Assembly (NCBI RefSeq): GCF_002796985.1
Contig: NZ_PEKX01000018.1
Span: forward strand, 248,001 to 312,000
Origin: Pseudomonas sp.
GTDB taxonomy: Bacteria; Pseudomonadota; Gammaproteobacteria; Pseudomonadales; Pseudomonadaceae
Direction: 5' to 3'
DNA length: 64,000 nucleotides
Notes under the pieces: model-generated
Databases searched by the model: none
Seen by the model: only the letters and a program-made list of their open reading frames with translations
Told to the model about the DNA's origin: nothing
Shown: positions 51,497 to 59,462 of the stretch, in pieces
Layout of the letters: every line of letters starts with the position of its first letter
How positions within the stretch are numbered: the first letter of the stretch is position 1
Made by a program: the position numbers and the translations under genes

Positions 51497-51798
51497 CGGC
51501 CGCCGAGCCCAAGCCCTGGTTCGTCTACCTGGTGCGTGCCGAGAACGGCGCGCTCTACTGCGGCATCAGCGATGATGCCCAGCGGCGCTTCGAAACCCAT
51601 CGCACCGGCAAGGGCGCGCGCTTCTTCCATTCCAGCCCGGCCCAGGCGCTGGTCTACGTCGAGGCCTGCCCCGGCAAGGGCGACGCCCTGCGCCGCGAGC
51701 GAGCGATCAAGGCGCTGACCAAGAAGGCCAAGGAGCGCCTGGTGCTGGCCAGCCCCTTCACCATCAGCGCCGTGGATGTCGTGCCATCCGGGGGATGA
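51493..51798 (+). CDS. GIY-YIG nuclease superfamily protein (YhbQ-like)
   Basis: 101 residues. The catalytic-like region is FVYLVRAENGALYCGISDDAQRRFETH, a UPF0213/YhbQ-type GIY-YIG domain with Tyr, Arg and His in place. KALTKKAKERL follows. Whether this class cuts DNA is uncertain; E. coli YhbQ is linked to DNA repair. It starts with GTG inside the end of the previous gene. The final residues SAVDVVPSGG are variable. Confidence 0.9.
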   Translation: MTAAEPKPWFVYLVRAENGALYCGISDDAQRRFETHRTGKGARFFHSSPAQALVYVEACPGKGDALRRERAIKALTKKAKERLVLASPFTISAVDVVPSGG

Positions 51799-51861
51799 GG
51801 TAGGACGCGCGCGCCGCAGGGGTTAAGCTGCCGGACCACCTTCCGACCGCTGGAGCCACCC

Positions 51862-52797
51862 ATGTCCGAGCTGATCCTGCACCACTACCCGACTTCGCCC
51901 TTCGCCGAAAAGGCGCGTCTGATGCTGGGCTTCAAACAGTTGTCCTGGCGCTCGGTGACCATCCCGCCGCTGATGCCCAAGCCGGACCTCATGGCACTCA
52001 CCGGCGGCTACCGCAAGACCCCGGTGCTGCAGGTTGGTGCCGACATCTACTGCGACACGGCGCTGATCGCCCGTCGCCTGGAGCAGGAAAAGGCCGTGCC
52101 GGCGCTGTTCCCCGAAGGCCATGAATTCACTTCGGCCAGCTTCGCCCTGTGGGCCGACTCGGTGATCTTCCAGCATGCCGTCGCCCTGGTGTTCCAACCC
52201 GAATCCATCGCCATGCGTTTCGGCAAGCTACCGCCGCAGTTCCTCCAGGCCTTCGTCGCCGACCGCAGCCAGTTGTTCAGCGGCGGCACCGCCAGCAAGC
52301 TGCCGGCCGAGCAGGCCAAGCACCAGTGGCCGGCCTTCATGGCCCGCGTCGAGGAGCAACTGGCCCGTGAGGAAGGCGACTTCCTGTTCGGCGAACCTTC
52401 CATCGCCGATTTCTCCCTGGCCCACTGCCTGTGGTTCCTCAAGGGCACGCCGGTCACCGCGCCGCTGGTGGACGACTACCCCTCGGTTGCCGCGTGGCTC
52501 GGCCGCGTACTGGGCTTCGGCCACGGCGCCGCCAGCGAGATGAGCGCCGAGGAAGCCATTGCCGTGGCCCGCGACAGCCAGCCGGCCGCGCTGCCGGAGG
52601 AAACCTTCGTCGACCCCAACGGCTTCCGGGCCGGCCAGCGCGTGGTGATCGCCGCCACCGACTACGGCTGCGACCCGGTGGAAGGCGAGTTGCTGCACGC
52701 CGGACGGGAGAGCCTGGTCCTGCGCCGCGAAGACCCACGCGCCGGCAGCGTCCACGTGCACTTCCCGCGCATCGGTTTCAGCATCCGCCCGGCCTGA
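51862..52797 (+). CDS. Glutathione S-transferase family protein with C-terminal extension
   Basis: 311 residues. The N-terminal thioredoxin-like domain (MSELILHHYPTSPFAEKARLM) includes the cis-proline segment KTPVLQ. The alpha-helical domain runs to about 220. A further 80 residues (FVDPNGFRAGQRVVIAATDYG) form an extra small domain not found in plain GSTs. Function unknown. Its last 20 bases overlap the 3' end of the convergent DUF4344 gene. Confidence 0.87.
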   Translation: MSELILHHYPTSPFAEKARLMLGFKQLSWRSVTIPPLMPKPDLMALTGGYRKTPVLQVGADIYCDTALIARRLEQEKAVPALFPEGHEFTSASFALWADSVIFQHAVALVFQPESIAMRFGKLPPQFLQAFVADRSQLFSGGTASKLPAEQAKHQWPAFMARVEEQLAREEGDFLFGEPSIADFSLAHCLWFLKGTPVTAPLVDDYPSVAAWLGRVLGFGHGAASEMSAEEAIAVARDSQPAALPEETFVDPNGFRAGQRVVIAATDYGCDPVEGELLHAGRESLVLRREDPRAGSVHVHFPRIGFSIRPA

Positions 52798-53647
52798 GCC
52801 CGGCCGGTCCTGGGCACTGCCGCGTCACCGGCGTACGCAGGCGCGGCAGGTTCTCGGCCATTTCGCGGAAGTGCTGCAGGCGCTCGTAGCAGAGCGCCAT
52901 TTCCCCGCTGTTGCTGTTGTACCAGGCGTCCGGCGCGCCGCAGCTGATCAGCCGGACGTTCAGCGGGCGAGGTGGGCGGAACAGGCGGAAAACCTCGTTG
53001 ATCATCAGTTGCAGGTGATCGCCGTCGCGCAGCAGGGCGATCAGCGGCTCGGTCTCGTCGCGGCTCACCGACGGCGTCTCCCAGGTCAGGTGCCAGGCCG
53101 CGTGGTGCTGGATCGAGGACGTACGCCGCGTGTGCCTGATCCATTCGAACGCCTTGCTGGCCTGATGGAATTCCTGATCGCAGTAGACCGCCCGCTCATA
53201 GGGCAGGCCGGTGAGCGGTGGCAGCCAGTCCAGCCGCGCCATGTCGCTACCGTAGAGCAGGCAGGCGATGTTGTAGTAGCGCTGCTCGTCCAGCGGGTGG
53301 CTGTCCCAGGCCAGCACCTGGTCCGGCGGCGGCTTGGGTGTCTGCCATTCCAGCCGCCAGTAGTCGGCGATGTCCAGCAGGCGCGCGTCCACCTCATCGC
53401 GCGGCAGCCTGGAATAGAGACGGAAAAGCAGGATGAAGCCGATCTGGTCCGCCGCATCTTCCTCGCGGCCGAGTACCGGCAGGTCGTACTCGGCGATCAG
53501 GACATGCCCCATCTCGTGCATCACGCTGAACTCGGCGTTGGCCAGCACGAATCTCGCGACAGTGGGCGAGAGGATGGGCGCCACGGGGTCGGCAGAGACA
53601 AGGCGAATGCACAGCAGCAACAGCAGCGCGAAGCACGAGCAGTGCAT
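52778..53647 (-). CDS. DUF4344 putative metallopeptidase
   Basis: 289 residues from ATG 53647. The N-terminal signal peptide (MHCSCFALLLLLCIRLVSA) predicts export. The zinc motif HEMGH in SVMHEMGHVLIAEYD and an ADQIGF segment with Glu/Asp nearby fit the DUF4344 family. Longer starts (53713 or 53704) would bury the signal sequence. Substrate unknown. It is convergent with the GST gene, overlapping by 20 bases. Confidence 0.85.
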   Translation of the reverse strand: MHCSCFALLLLLCIRLVSADPVAPILSPTVARFVLANAEFSVMHEMGHVLIAEYDLPVLGREEDAADQIGFILLFRLYSRLPRDEVDARLLDIADYWRLEWQTPKPPPDQVLAWDSHPLDEQRYYNIACLLYGSDMARLDWLPPLTGLPYERAVYCDQEFHQASKAFEWIRHTRRTSSIQHHAAWHLTWETPSVSRDETEPLIALLRDGDHLQLMINEVFRLFRPPRPLNVRLISCGAPDAWYNSNSGEMALCYERLQHFREMAENLPRLRTPVTRQCPGPAGLRPGGC

Positions 53648-53908
53648 CCGGGGATGCCCGGAGAGCGGGACTGCAGCGGCGATGTGGAACGGGCGGGCGG
53701 GCATGGCGGCCACCGTCGAGCAGAGGCGCCTGATTTGACTCTAGCAGCCGCACGGCGGGGGCTGTGGGGCGCTTTGTCGGAAGCTTTTGCTAACTGGCTG
53801 GGCTACAAGATGTCGCGCGGGCGGACTGGCGGCATCGACACGGGCAACCCCAGCGGGATTTCCGCGACATGAAGATCGACTGGGCCTGTTGAGTCCTCTG
53901 CGATGCGG

Positions 53909-53985
53909 GTTCGCGAGCAAGCTCGCTCCTACGAAAAGCGCGCTGCGCAGACCGGCTGCCTGTAGGAGCGAGCTTGCTCGCGAAC
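53909..53985. repeat. REP pair in the opposite arrangement
   Basis: GTTCGCGAGCAAGCTCGCTC first and GTAGGAGCGAGCTTGCTCGC second, like the copy at 8624. Confidence 0.9.
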
Positions 53986-54010
53986 CGCCCAGCGGCAAAT
54001 CGTCAGGCAC

Positions 54011-54037
54011 AAAAAAGCCCATCGCGAGATGGGCTTT
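54011..54037 (-). terminator. Rho-independent terminator of yejK
   Basis: A 10-bp stem AAAGCCCATC / GATGGGCTTT with a GCGA loop (54014-54037) and a T run on the minus strand (54016-54011). Confidence 0.93.
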
Positions 54038-54055
54038 GTCGTCAACGCACGGACC

Positions 54056-55063
54056 TCAGTCCTTGCGGCGCTTGAGCTGGTCCTGCAGTTGGGTCGGCAG
54101 GCCGCGGATGATCAGCATGTCGCGTGCCTCGTCGTACTCCACCTTGCTGCCCAGCAGGTGCGCCTCGAAGCTGATCGACAGCCCCTCGGCACGGCCGGTG
54201 AAGCGGCGGAACTGGTTGAGGGTGCGCTTGTCCGCCGGGATCTCCGGCGACAGGCCGTAGTCCTTGTTGCGGATGTAGTCGTAGAAGGCGCGGGGAGCCT
54301 GGTCGTCCATCAGCTCGGAGAGCGCGTCCAGGGCCATCGGTTCACCGATCTTCGACTGGCTGGTGGCGTAGTCCACCAGCACGTCGGTCTTCTCGCGGGC
54401 CTGCTCTTCGGGCAGGTCTTCGCTTTCCACGAAGTCGCTGAAGGCCTTGAGCAGGGTGCGGGTCTCGCTCGGGCCGTCGACGCCCTCGGTGCAGCCGATG
54501 AAGTCGCGGAAATAGTCCGAGACTTTCTTGCCGCCCTTGCCCTTGATGAACGAGATGTACTGCTTGGACGTCTTGTTGTTGCGCCACTCGGAGATGTTGA
54601 TCCGCGCGGCCATGTGCAACTGGCCCAGGTCCAGGTGGCGCGAGGGGGTGACTTCCAGCGCGTCGGTCACCGCCACGCCTTCGCTGTGGTGCAGCAGGGC
54701 GATGGACAGGTAGTCGGTCATGCCCTGCTGGTAATGGCAGAACAGCACGTGGCCGCCGGTGGACAGGTTGGACTCTTCCATCAGCGTCTTCAGGTGCTCC
54801 ACCGCCTGCACGGAGAAGGCGACGAAGTCCTTGCCGCTGTCCAGGTATTCGCTCAGCCAGCCGCTGAACGGGTAGGCGCCGGACTCGCCCTGAAACAGGC
54901 CCCAGGCCTTGTTCGGCTTGGCGTTGTAGCTCTCGTTGAGGTCGGCCATCAGGTTCTCGATGGCCTGGGAGTCGCCCAGTTCGGCTTCGCGCGCGTGCAG
55001 CGTCGCGGGGTTGCCGTCGGGCTTCTTGTCGATCAGGTGGACGATGGCGTGACGAATCGGCAT
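54056..55063 (-). CDS. yejK: YejK/NdpA, nucleoid-associated protein
   Basis: 335 residues of the 37-kDa nucleoid-associated family. MPIRHAIVHLIDKKPDG is the conserved N-terminus. Other family blocks are GGHVLFCHYQQGMTDYLSI, NNKTSKQYISFIKGKGGKKVSDYFRDFIGC and SISFEAHLLGSKVEYDEA. It binds the nucleoid; homologues from mobile elements are involved in nucleoid occupation. It is a single gene with its own terminator. In Pseudomonas it is part of the core genome. Confidence 0.95.
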   Translation of the reverse strand: MPIRHAIVHLIDKKPDGNPATLHAREAELGDSQAIENLMADLNESYNAKPNKAWGLFQGESGAYPFSGWLSEYLDSGKDFVAFSVQAVEHLKTLMEESNLSTGGHVLFCHYQQGMTDYLSIALLHHSEGVAVTDALEVTPSRHLDLGQLHMAARINISEWRNNKTSKQYISFIKGKGGKKVSDYFRDFIGCTEGVDGPSETRTLLKAFSDFVESEDLPEEQAREKTDVLVDYATSQSKIGEPMALDALSELMDDQAPRAFYDYIRNKDYGLSPEIPADKRTLNQFRRFTGRAEGLSISFEAHLLGSKVEYDEARDMLIIRGLPTQLQDQLKRRKD

Positions 55064-55175
55064 GGCGGACCCGGATGTTCAGTGCCGGCGGCGCCGCACG
55101 CATCGAAGCGGCGGCGGGGCGGGCGGATTGGAAAACGCCAGAGTTTACCCGACCCGGCGCCGGGATGCGCGGCGC

Positions 55176-55460
55176 TTACCAGCGCACCGGTGGCAGACGA
55201 CGGGTATGGAAGATGCGCAGGACCTGCAGCCGGCCTGCGCGGATACGGTAGGGAATCAGGTAGGGATGGCTGCTCATCACCCATTCGCGGGTGCCAGGAA
55301 CACGGCCTTCCCGGCCGGAGGCAGGGTTAGTGGCCAGCAGTTCGACGTCGGCCAGCACGGCGCTGACGAAGGCACGCGCCGCCGCTGGGTTGTCCTGGGC
55401 GATGTAGTCGGCTTCGGCGTCGAGGTTGCGCAGGGCAGTGCGCAGCCACTCAATCCGCAT
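55176..55460 (-). CDS. ParE/RelE-family toxin
   Basis: 94 residues with the ParE/RelE fold signature: RIEWLRTALRNLDAEADYIA at the start, then the family stretch AFVSAVLADVELLATNPASG and GTREWVMSSHPYLIPYRI near the C-terminal half. ParE toxins poison gyrase; RelE toxins cut mRNA. The conserved start and the DNA-gyrase-type C-terminus favour ParE, but I cannot be sure. Its start lies inside the end of the upstream antitoxin gene (11-base overlap), typical of toxin-antitoxin modules. Confidence 0.9.
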   Translation of the reverse strand: MRIEWLRTALRNLDAEADYIAQDNPAAARAFVSAVLADVELLATNPASGREGRVPGTREWVMSSHPYLIPYRIRAGRLQVLRIFHTRRLPPVRW

Positions 55461-55689
55461 CGTGCGCCCATTTGTTGAGGATGGCCTTCACCTCGGCATC
55501 GCTGGCGAAGTCACCGGCATCCGCCTCGGCTATCGCTTGCTGTATCTCGCCGATTTGCCAGGACTCGCGCGTCAGGTATTCCTCCAGAGCCTGGGTGGCG
55601 AGGAAGTTCTTGCTGCGGCCGGTAGCCTCGGCCAGTTTGGCGAGCGTTTCGGACTGGTCGTCCGACAGGCGCAGGGACATGACGGGCAT
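55450..55689 (-). CDS. ParD-like (RHH) antitoxin
   Basis: 79 residues. The N-terminal ribbon-helix-helix DNA-binding segment MSLRLSDDQSETLAKLAEAT precedes a helix that is likely to wrap the toxin (FLATQALEEYLTRESW). It is upstream of and overlaps the toxin gene. A strip of tandem repeats immediately in front of its start probably forms the autoregulation operator. The first codon is ATG 55689, but MSLRL four residues later could also be the start. Confidence 0.9.
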   Translation of the reverse strand: MPVMSLRLSDDQSETLAKLAEATGRSKNFLATQALEEYLTRESWQIGEIQQAIAEADAGDFASDAEVKAILNKWAHDAD

Positions 55690-55700
55690 CGAGCACCTCA

Positions 55701-55770
55701 GGTTTAGTGGCTTGGGGTTTAGTGGCTTGGGGTGCAGTGGTTTGCACTACAAGATACTACAACCTACTAC
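55701..55770. repeat. Tandem repeats upstream of the parDE-like module
   Basis: The 15-base unit GGTTTAGTGGCTTGG occurs twice head to tail (55701-55715 and 55716-55730), followed by a degenerate third unit (55731-55745). Then ACTAC recurs with a period of 10 bases at 55746, 55756 and 55766. The 10-base phase equals one helical turn, as expected for a ribbon-helix-helix operator. Confidence 0.65.
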
Positions 55771-55821
55771 AGGTGCTGCATGTGTCCATCGGCTGCAGTG
55801 TCTTCCGATTCTGACGTCGGC

Positions 55822-57183
55822 CTAATCCACCGGCACCCGCCCCTCGTCGCGCTCGCGGCGATTGCGGCGCAGCTGGCGCAGGCGGCGGATCACGTAGTTC
55901 AGGTGCAGGTGCAGTTCGTACAGCTCGTTGTAGTAGGACAGCGGCACCTCGACCTTGGCCAGCTCGGCCTCCAGTTGTTCCAGGCGTTCGATCTCGCTGC
56001 TCAGCTCGGCGCTGCCGGTGCGTTCGTCCAGGCGCCGGTCGATCTCGCGCAGGTAGCGGTACCAGCGGTAGATGCGCGCACGGATGCGCCAGCGGTACAG
56101 CGGGCCGATGGACTTGAGCAGCGGGATGAGGATGGCGATGAAGGGGATCAGCAGGATGATGTAGCGGTCCGCCAGCGAGGCAATGCGGAACGGCAGGAAG
56201 CGTTGCAGCAGCGGCGGGCCGCTCTTGTAGTAGCGCTCGGCGTCTTCCTGCAGGGCCAGGGTGCGTGGCTCGGCGCTGGGGAAGGCGCCGGCCGCATCCA
56301 GCAGGGTGCCGCTCTTCATCACGGCGCGCGCAGCTTCGAGGATCAGCGGAGTGAGCGCCGGGTGGAAGTCGCCGTTGACCACCAGGGTGGCAACCGGCGA
56401 GAGCGTGGCGAGGTCCTGGTCCGGGACGTTCTGCGCCAGGTTCAGCAGGCCCTCGCTGACGTCCACACGCTTGAGGAAGGGAATTCGCGCCTCGTAGGCG
56501 TGTGCGCGGCGAAAACCGGTGAGCTTGAGCTCGGGGCTGGCGGCCAGGCGCTGCACCAGCGGGTTTTCTGCCGGGCCGACGAAGAAGGCGGCGTCCAGCT
56601 CACCGGCCAGTAACTGATTGGCCACCGCGTTGCCGCCGTGCGCCTGCCAGCCGGCGGGCAGGGGCTCGGTGGGAATCTCGTTGGCCTTGAGGATGGCCTC
56701 GGTCACCGCTTCGGTGCCGCTACCCGCGCTGCCGATGGCCACGCGCAGGGCGAGCAGGTCGGCCAGGCGGTCGATCTTCGCCTCGCGGCGCTGGAACAGC
56801 CACAGCGGCTCCTGGAACACTGCACCGAGGGTCTGCAGTTGTGCGCGTTGCTTGGGTTCCAGTTGCTGCTCCTGGCCGCTCTGCACCAGGGCCAGGTCCA
56901 CGCCGCTATTGCCGTCCAGCAGCTTGCCGAGGTTGTCCCTGGAGCCCGCGGTACGCACCAGCCGCAGGTCGAAGCCCTGCTTGGCCAGCTCCTCCTTCAA
57001 CCGCTGACCGAACACCGCGTAGCCGCCACTCGGCGCGCCGGTGGCGAGGGTAGCGCTCATTGGCGGTGGTGGGGCGACGAAGTAGAAAACCGCGGCGACC
57101 AGCACGGCCAGTACCGGCACCAGCCAGAGGTTGGCGCGCACCAGGATGGCCAGATCCTTGAGCATGTTGAGCAGACGTTGCAT
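55822..57183 (-). CDS. Membrane-anchored TAXI family solute-binding protein
   Basis: 453 residues. TM1 is at about 17-37; a TAXI (TRAP-associated extracytoplasmic immunogenic) binding domain follows, with SATLATGAPSGGYAVFG and VDLALVQSGQ. TM2 is at about 338-360. After that comes a charged cytoplasmic tail, rich in Glu/Arg (YRYLREIDRRLDERTGSAEL) and likely coiled coil, ending at residue 453. No TRAP permease gene is next to it. The double-anchored layout suggests a sensor or scaffold role instead of ordinary uptake; that is inference. Confidence 0.85.
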   Translation of the reverse strand: MQRLLNMLKDLAILVRANLWLVPVLAVLVAAVFYFVAPPPPMSATLATGAPSGGYAVFGQRLKEELAKQGFDLRLVRTAGSRDNLGKLLDGNSGVDLALVQSGQEQQLEPKQRAQLQTLGAVFQEPLWLFQRREAKIDRLADLLALRVAIGSAGSGTEAVTEAILKANEIPTEPLPAGWQAHGGNAVANQLLAGELDAAFFVGPAENPLVQRLAASPELKLTGFRRAHAYEARIPFLKRVDVSEGLLNLAQNVPDQDLATLSPVATLVVNGDFHPALTPLILEAARAVMKSGTLLDAAGAFPSAEPRTLALQEDAERYYKSGPPLLQRFLPFRIASLADRYIILLIPFIAILIPLLKSIGPLYRWRIRARIYRWYRYLREIDRRLDERTGSAELSSEIERLEQLEAELAKVEVPLSYYNELYELHLHLNYVIRRLRQLRRNRRERDEGRVPVD

Positions 57184-57350
57184 GGCGTTCCCTCGAAGTG
57201 CCTTTCCAGAAACCTTAGCGGTTCATCATCGACCGGGAGGTTTTGCAGGGGTTCACCAGGGACGATCGCGGAGAAAATTTTGCGTGTAATAAATGTGAAA
57301 TTTTCGTTAAATGCGTGCCATCAAAATGATGTCTCAGACGTATCGGTGTC

Positions 57351-58181
57351 ATGCTTTTCAGACCACAACGGAAGCGGTTTCCCCACACCCTCAGGGACGG
57401 TGACTTGACGCTGCATGCCGGCGCCACTGCATCCCCGAGCACGCTGGCCGGGATTGCCGAGTTGATTCGCCAGCGCGATGAAGCACGGCGCATCGTCGGC
57501 TGCGTTCAGGGAAATGGCGCGCTGTCTTTCGTCAAGGTCAACCGGGTCGACGGGCTTCGCCGCAAGGTCCGCTTGCTACTTGGCCGCCAGCGCCGGCAGG
57601 CGGGATTCGACTGGATGGTCGCGGAGCTGCTCAACACGGCTGAAGCCAGCGCCCGCAATGCCCCGGTTCCGGCCGTGCATGGATTCGGCTATCGCAAGCG
57701 GCGCTATGGGCTGATCAACGAGTTGTTCCTGCTCACCGAGTTTCTCGACGGTTATGTCGATGGCCTGCAGGCTCTGGAGCAGGGCCGGCTGTCTGCCGTG
57801 CAATTGCTGACGCAAGCCCTCGACCTCATCGGTCAACTGCACACCCGGCAGATCGCCCACCTGGACCTGTGGCTGGGCAACGTCATGGTCCACACCAGCG
57901 GCCAGCAGCCCAAGGTCATCGACCTGGAGAACTGTTACATCGGCCCGCTGCCGCATTTTGCCGCCGTGCTCGGTTTCCAGTTCGGTTTTCTCTACTACTA
58001 CCGGGCGCAGCAATACATTGATGAAGTGCGCTTCGATCAACTGGTGGAAGCTGCACTGGTGCAGTATCCACGGCTGGATCGCGCAGCCTTCGTCGATATC
58101 TACCAGCGTGCCAAGCACCAGCACGTCGGCCGCAAAGAGCGCCATCAGTTGGTCAGCCACGGGCGCTTCGTCGCCGACTGA
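57351..58181 (+). CDS. WaaP/RfaP-like kinase (lipopolysaccharide kinase family)
   Basis: 276 residues. A kinase-like core has HLDLWLGNVMV in place of the catalytic loop (His-x-Asp plus Asn) and KVIDLEN in place of the Asp-Phe-Gly motif. FVKVNRV may carry the ATP lysine. Such proteins in Pseudomonas phosphorylate lipopolysaccharide heptose or are labelled toluene tolerance proteins. Its substrate is not fixed. There is no strong ribosome site before the ATG at 57351; the 110 bases upstream are unusually AT-rich. Confidence 0.82.
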   Translation: MLFRPQRKRFPHTLRDGDLTLHAGATASPSTLAGIAELIRQRDEARRIVGCVQGNGALSFVKVNRVDGLRRKVRLLLGRQRRQAGFDWMVAELLNTAEASARNAPVPAVHGFGYRKRRYGLINELFLLTEFLDGYVDGLQALEQGRLSAVQLLTQALDLIGQLHTRQIAHLDLWLGNVMVHTSGQQPKVIDLENCYIGPLPHFAAVLGFQFGFLYYYRAQQYIDEVRFDQLVEAALVQYPRLDRAAFVDIYQRAKHQHVGRKERHQLVSHGRFVAD

Positions 58182-58241
58182 AAGCGCTGGCGCAAACCGC
58201 TATCATCGCAAGCCTCGAAACACGGCTGCGGACTTCACGGC

Positions 58242-59462
58242 ATGCGCATTCTCCACACCTCCGACTGGCACCTGGGCCAGCATTTCATGGGCAAGAGCCG
58301 CGAGGCCGAGCACCAGGCGTTCTGCGCCTGGCTGGTCGAACAGGTGCGCGAGCAGGCCGTGGACGCGGTGATCATCGCCGGCGACGTGTTCGATACCGGT
58401 GCGCCGCCCAGCTATGCCCGCGAGCAGTACAACCGCTTCATCGTCGAGCTGCGCGACACCGGCGCGCGCCTGGTGGTGCTGGGCGGCAACCATGACTCGG
58501 TGGCGATGCTGGAGGAGTCTCGCGACCTGCTGGCCTGCCTGGATACACAGGTGATCGCCGCCGTCGGCACGGACCTCGACCGCCAGTTGCTGGTGCTGCC
58601 GCAACGCGATGGCCAGCCCGGCGCCATCCTCTGCGCGATCCCCTTCATCCGTCCGCGCGATGTGCTCACCAGCCAGGCCGGGCAGAGCGCGCAGGACAAG
58701 CAGCTGGCCTTGCAGCAGGCGATCCAGGCGCACTACCGCGAACTGTTCGAGCGTGCCGAGGCACAGCGCGAAATCCTTGGCCGGCATCTGCCAATCATCG
58801 CCACCGGCCACCTCACCACCGTCGGCGCCAGCGCCAGCGAATCGGTGCGGGAAATCTACGTCGGTACCCTGGAAGCCTTCCCCACCAGCGCTTTCCCGGC
58901 GGCGGACTACATCGCCCTCGGCCATATCCACCGGCCACAGAAGGTTGGCGGGCTGGAGCACATCCGCTACAGCGGCTCGCCCATCGCGCTGAGCTTCGAC
59001 GAGGCGACCCAGGGCAAGGAAGTGCTGCTGGTGGACCTGGATGACAGTGGCCTGCGCAGCGTCACCGCGCTGCCGGTGCCGTGTTTTCAGCCGCTGAAGT
59101 CGGTATCCGGCAGCCTTGCCGAGCTGCCCGCCGAACTGGCCCGCGCCGCCGGCGAAGGCAGCGCGGAGCAGCCGGTCTGGCTGGAAGTGATGGTGCATAC
59201 CGATGACTACCTGAGCGACATCCAGCTGCGCGTCGAGAAGCTCTGCGAGGAGCTGCCGGTGATCGTCCTGCGCACCCGCCGCGAGCGCGGCACCGCGCAG
59301 GCGGCGCTGTTCAGCGAGAACAAGGAAACCCTCGACGAACTCAGCCCCGAAGACGTGTTCCGTCAGCGGCTGGACGCCGAGGACCTGGAGGCACCGCTGC
59401 GCGAGCGCCTGACCGGGCTCTACCGCCAGGTTGTCGCCGACTTGGAGGAGGAGCGCCCATGA
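58242..59462 (+). CDS. sbcD: SbcD, exonuclease subunit D
   Basis: 406 residues. Metallophosphoesterase (Mre11-type) motifs in order: HTSDWHLGQ (Asp8, His10), IIAGDVFDTG, VLGGNHDSVA, IATGHLTT and ALGHIHRPQ. With SbcC it cleaves hairpins and processes DNA ends. It starts at ATG 58242, which is 60 bases after the kinase gene. The stop overlaps sbcC (ATGA). Confidence 0.96.
   Translation: MRILHTSDWHLGQHFMGKSREAEHQAFCAWLVEQVREQAVDAVIIAGDVFDTGAPPSYAREQYNRFIVELRDTGARLVVLGGNHDSVAMLEESRDLLACLDTQVIAAVGTDLDRQLLVLPQRDGQPGAILCAIPFIRPRDVLTSQAGQSAQDKQLALQQAIQAHYRELFERAEAQREILGRHLPIIATGHLTTVGASASESVREIYVGTLEAFPTSAFPAADYIALGHIHRPQKVGGLEHIRYSGSPIALSFDEATQGKEVLLVDLDDSGLRSVTALPVPCFQPLKSVSGSLAELPAELARAAGEGSAEQPVWLEVMVHTDDYLSDIQLRVEKLCEELPVIVLRTRRERGTAQAALFSENKETLDELSPEDVFRQRLDAEDLEAPLRERLTGLYRQVVADLEEERP

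Larger units (their letters stand above)
53648..54055. other. Intergenic region before the DUF4344 gene
   Basis: Contains the DUF4344 promoter side, an inverted REP pair (53909-53985) and the yejK terminator. No gene is seen. Confidence 0.6.

Noticed and set aside
3298..53985. REP copies read as CRISPR repeats or insertion sequences
   Set aside because: They are single scattered inverted pairs, not arrays with regular spacers, and no transposase or cas gene is present in the window.
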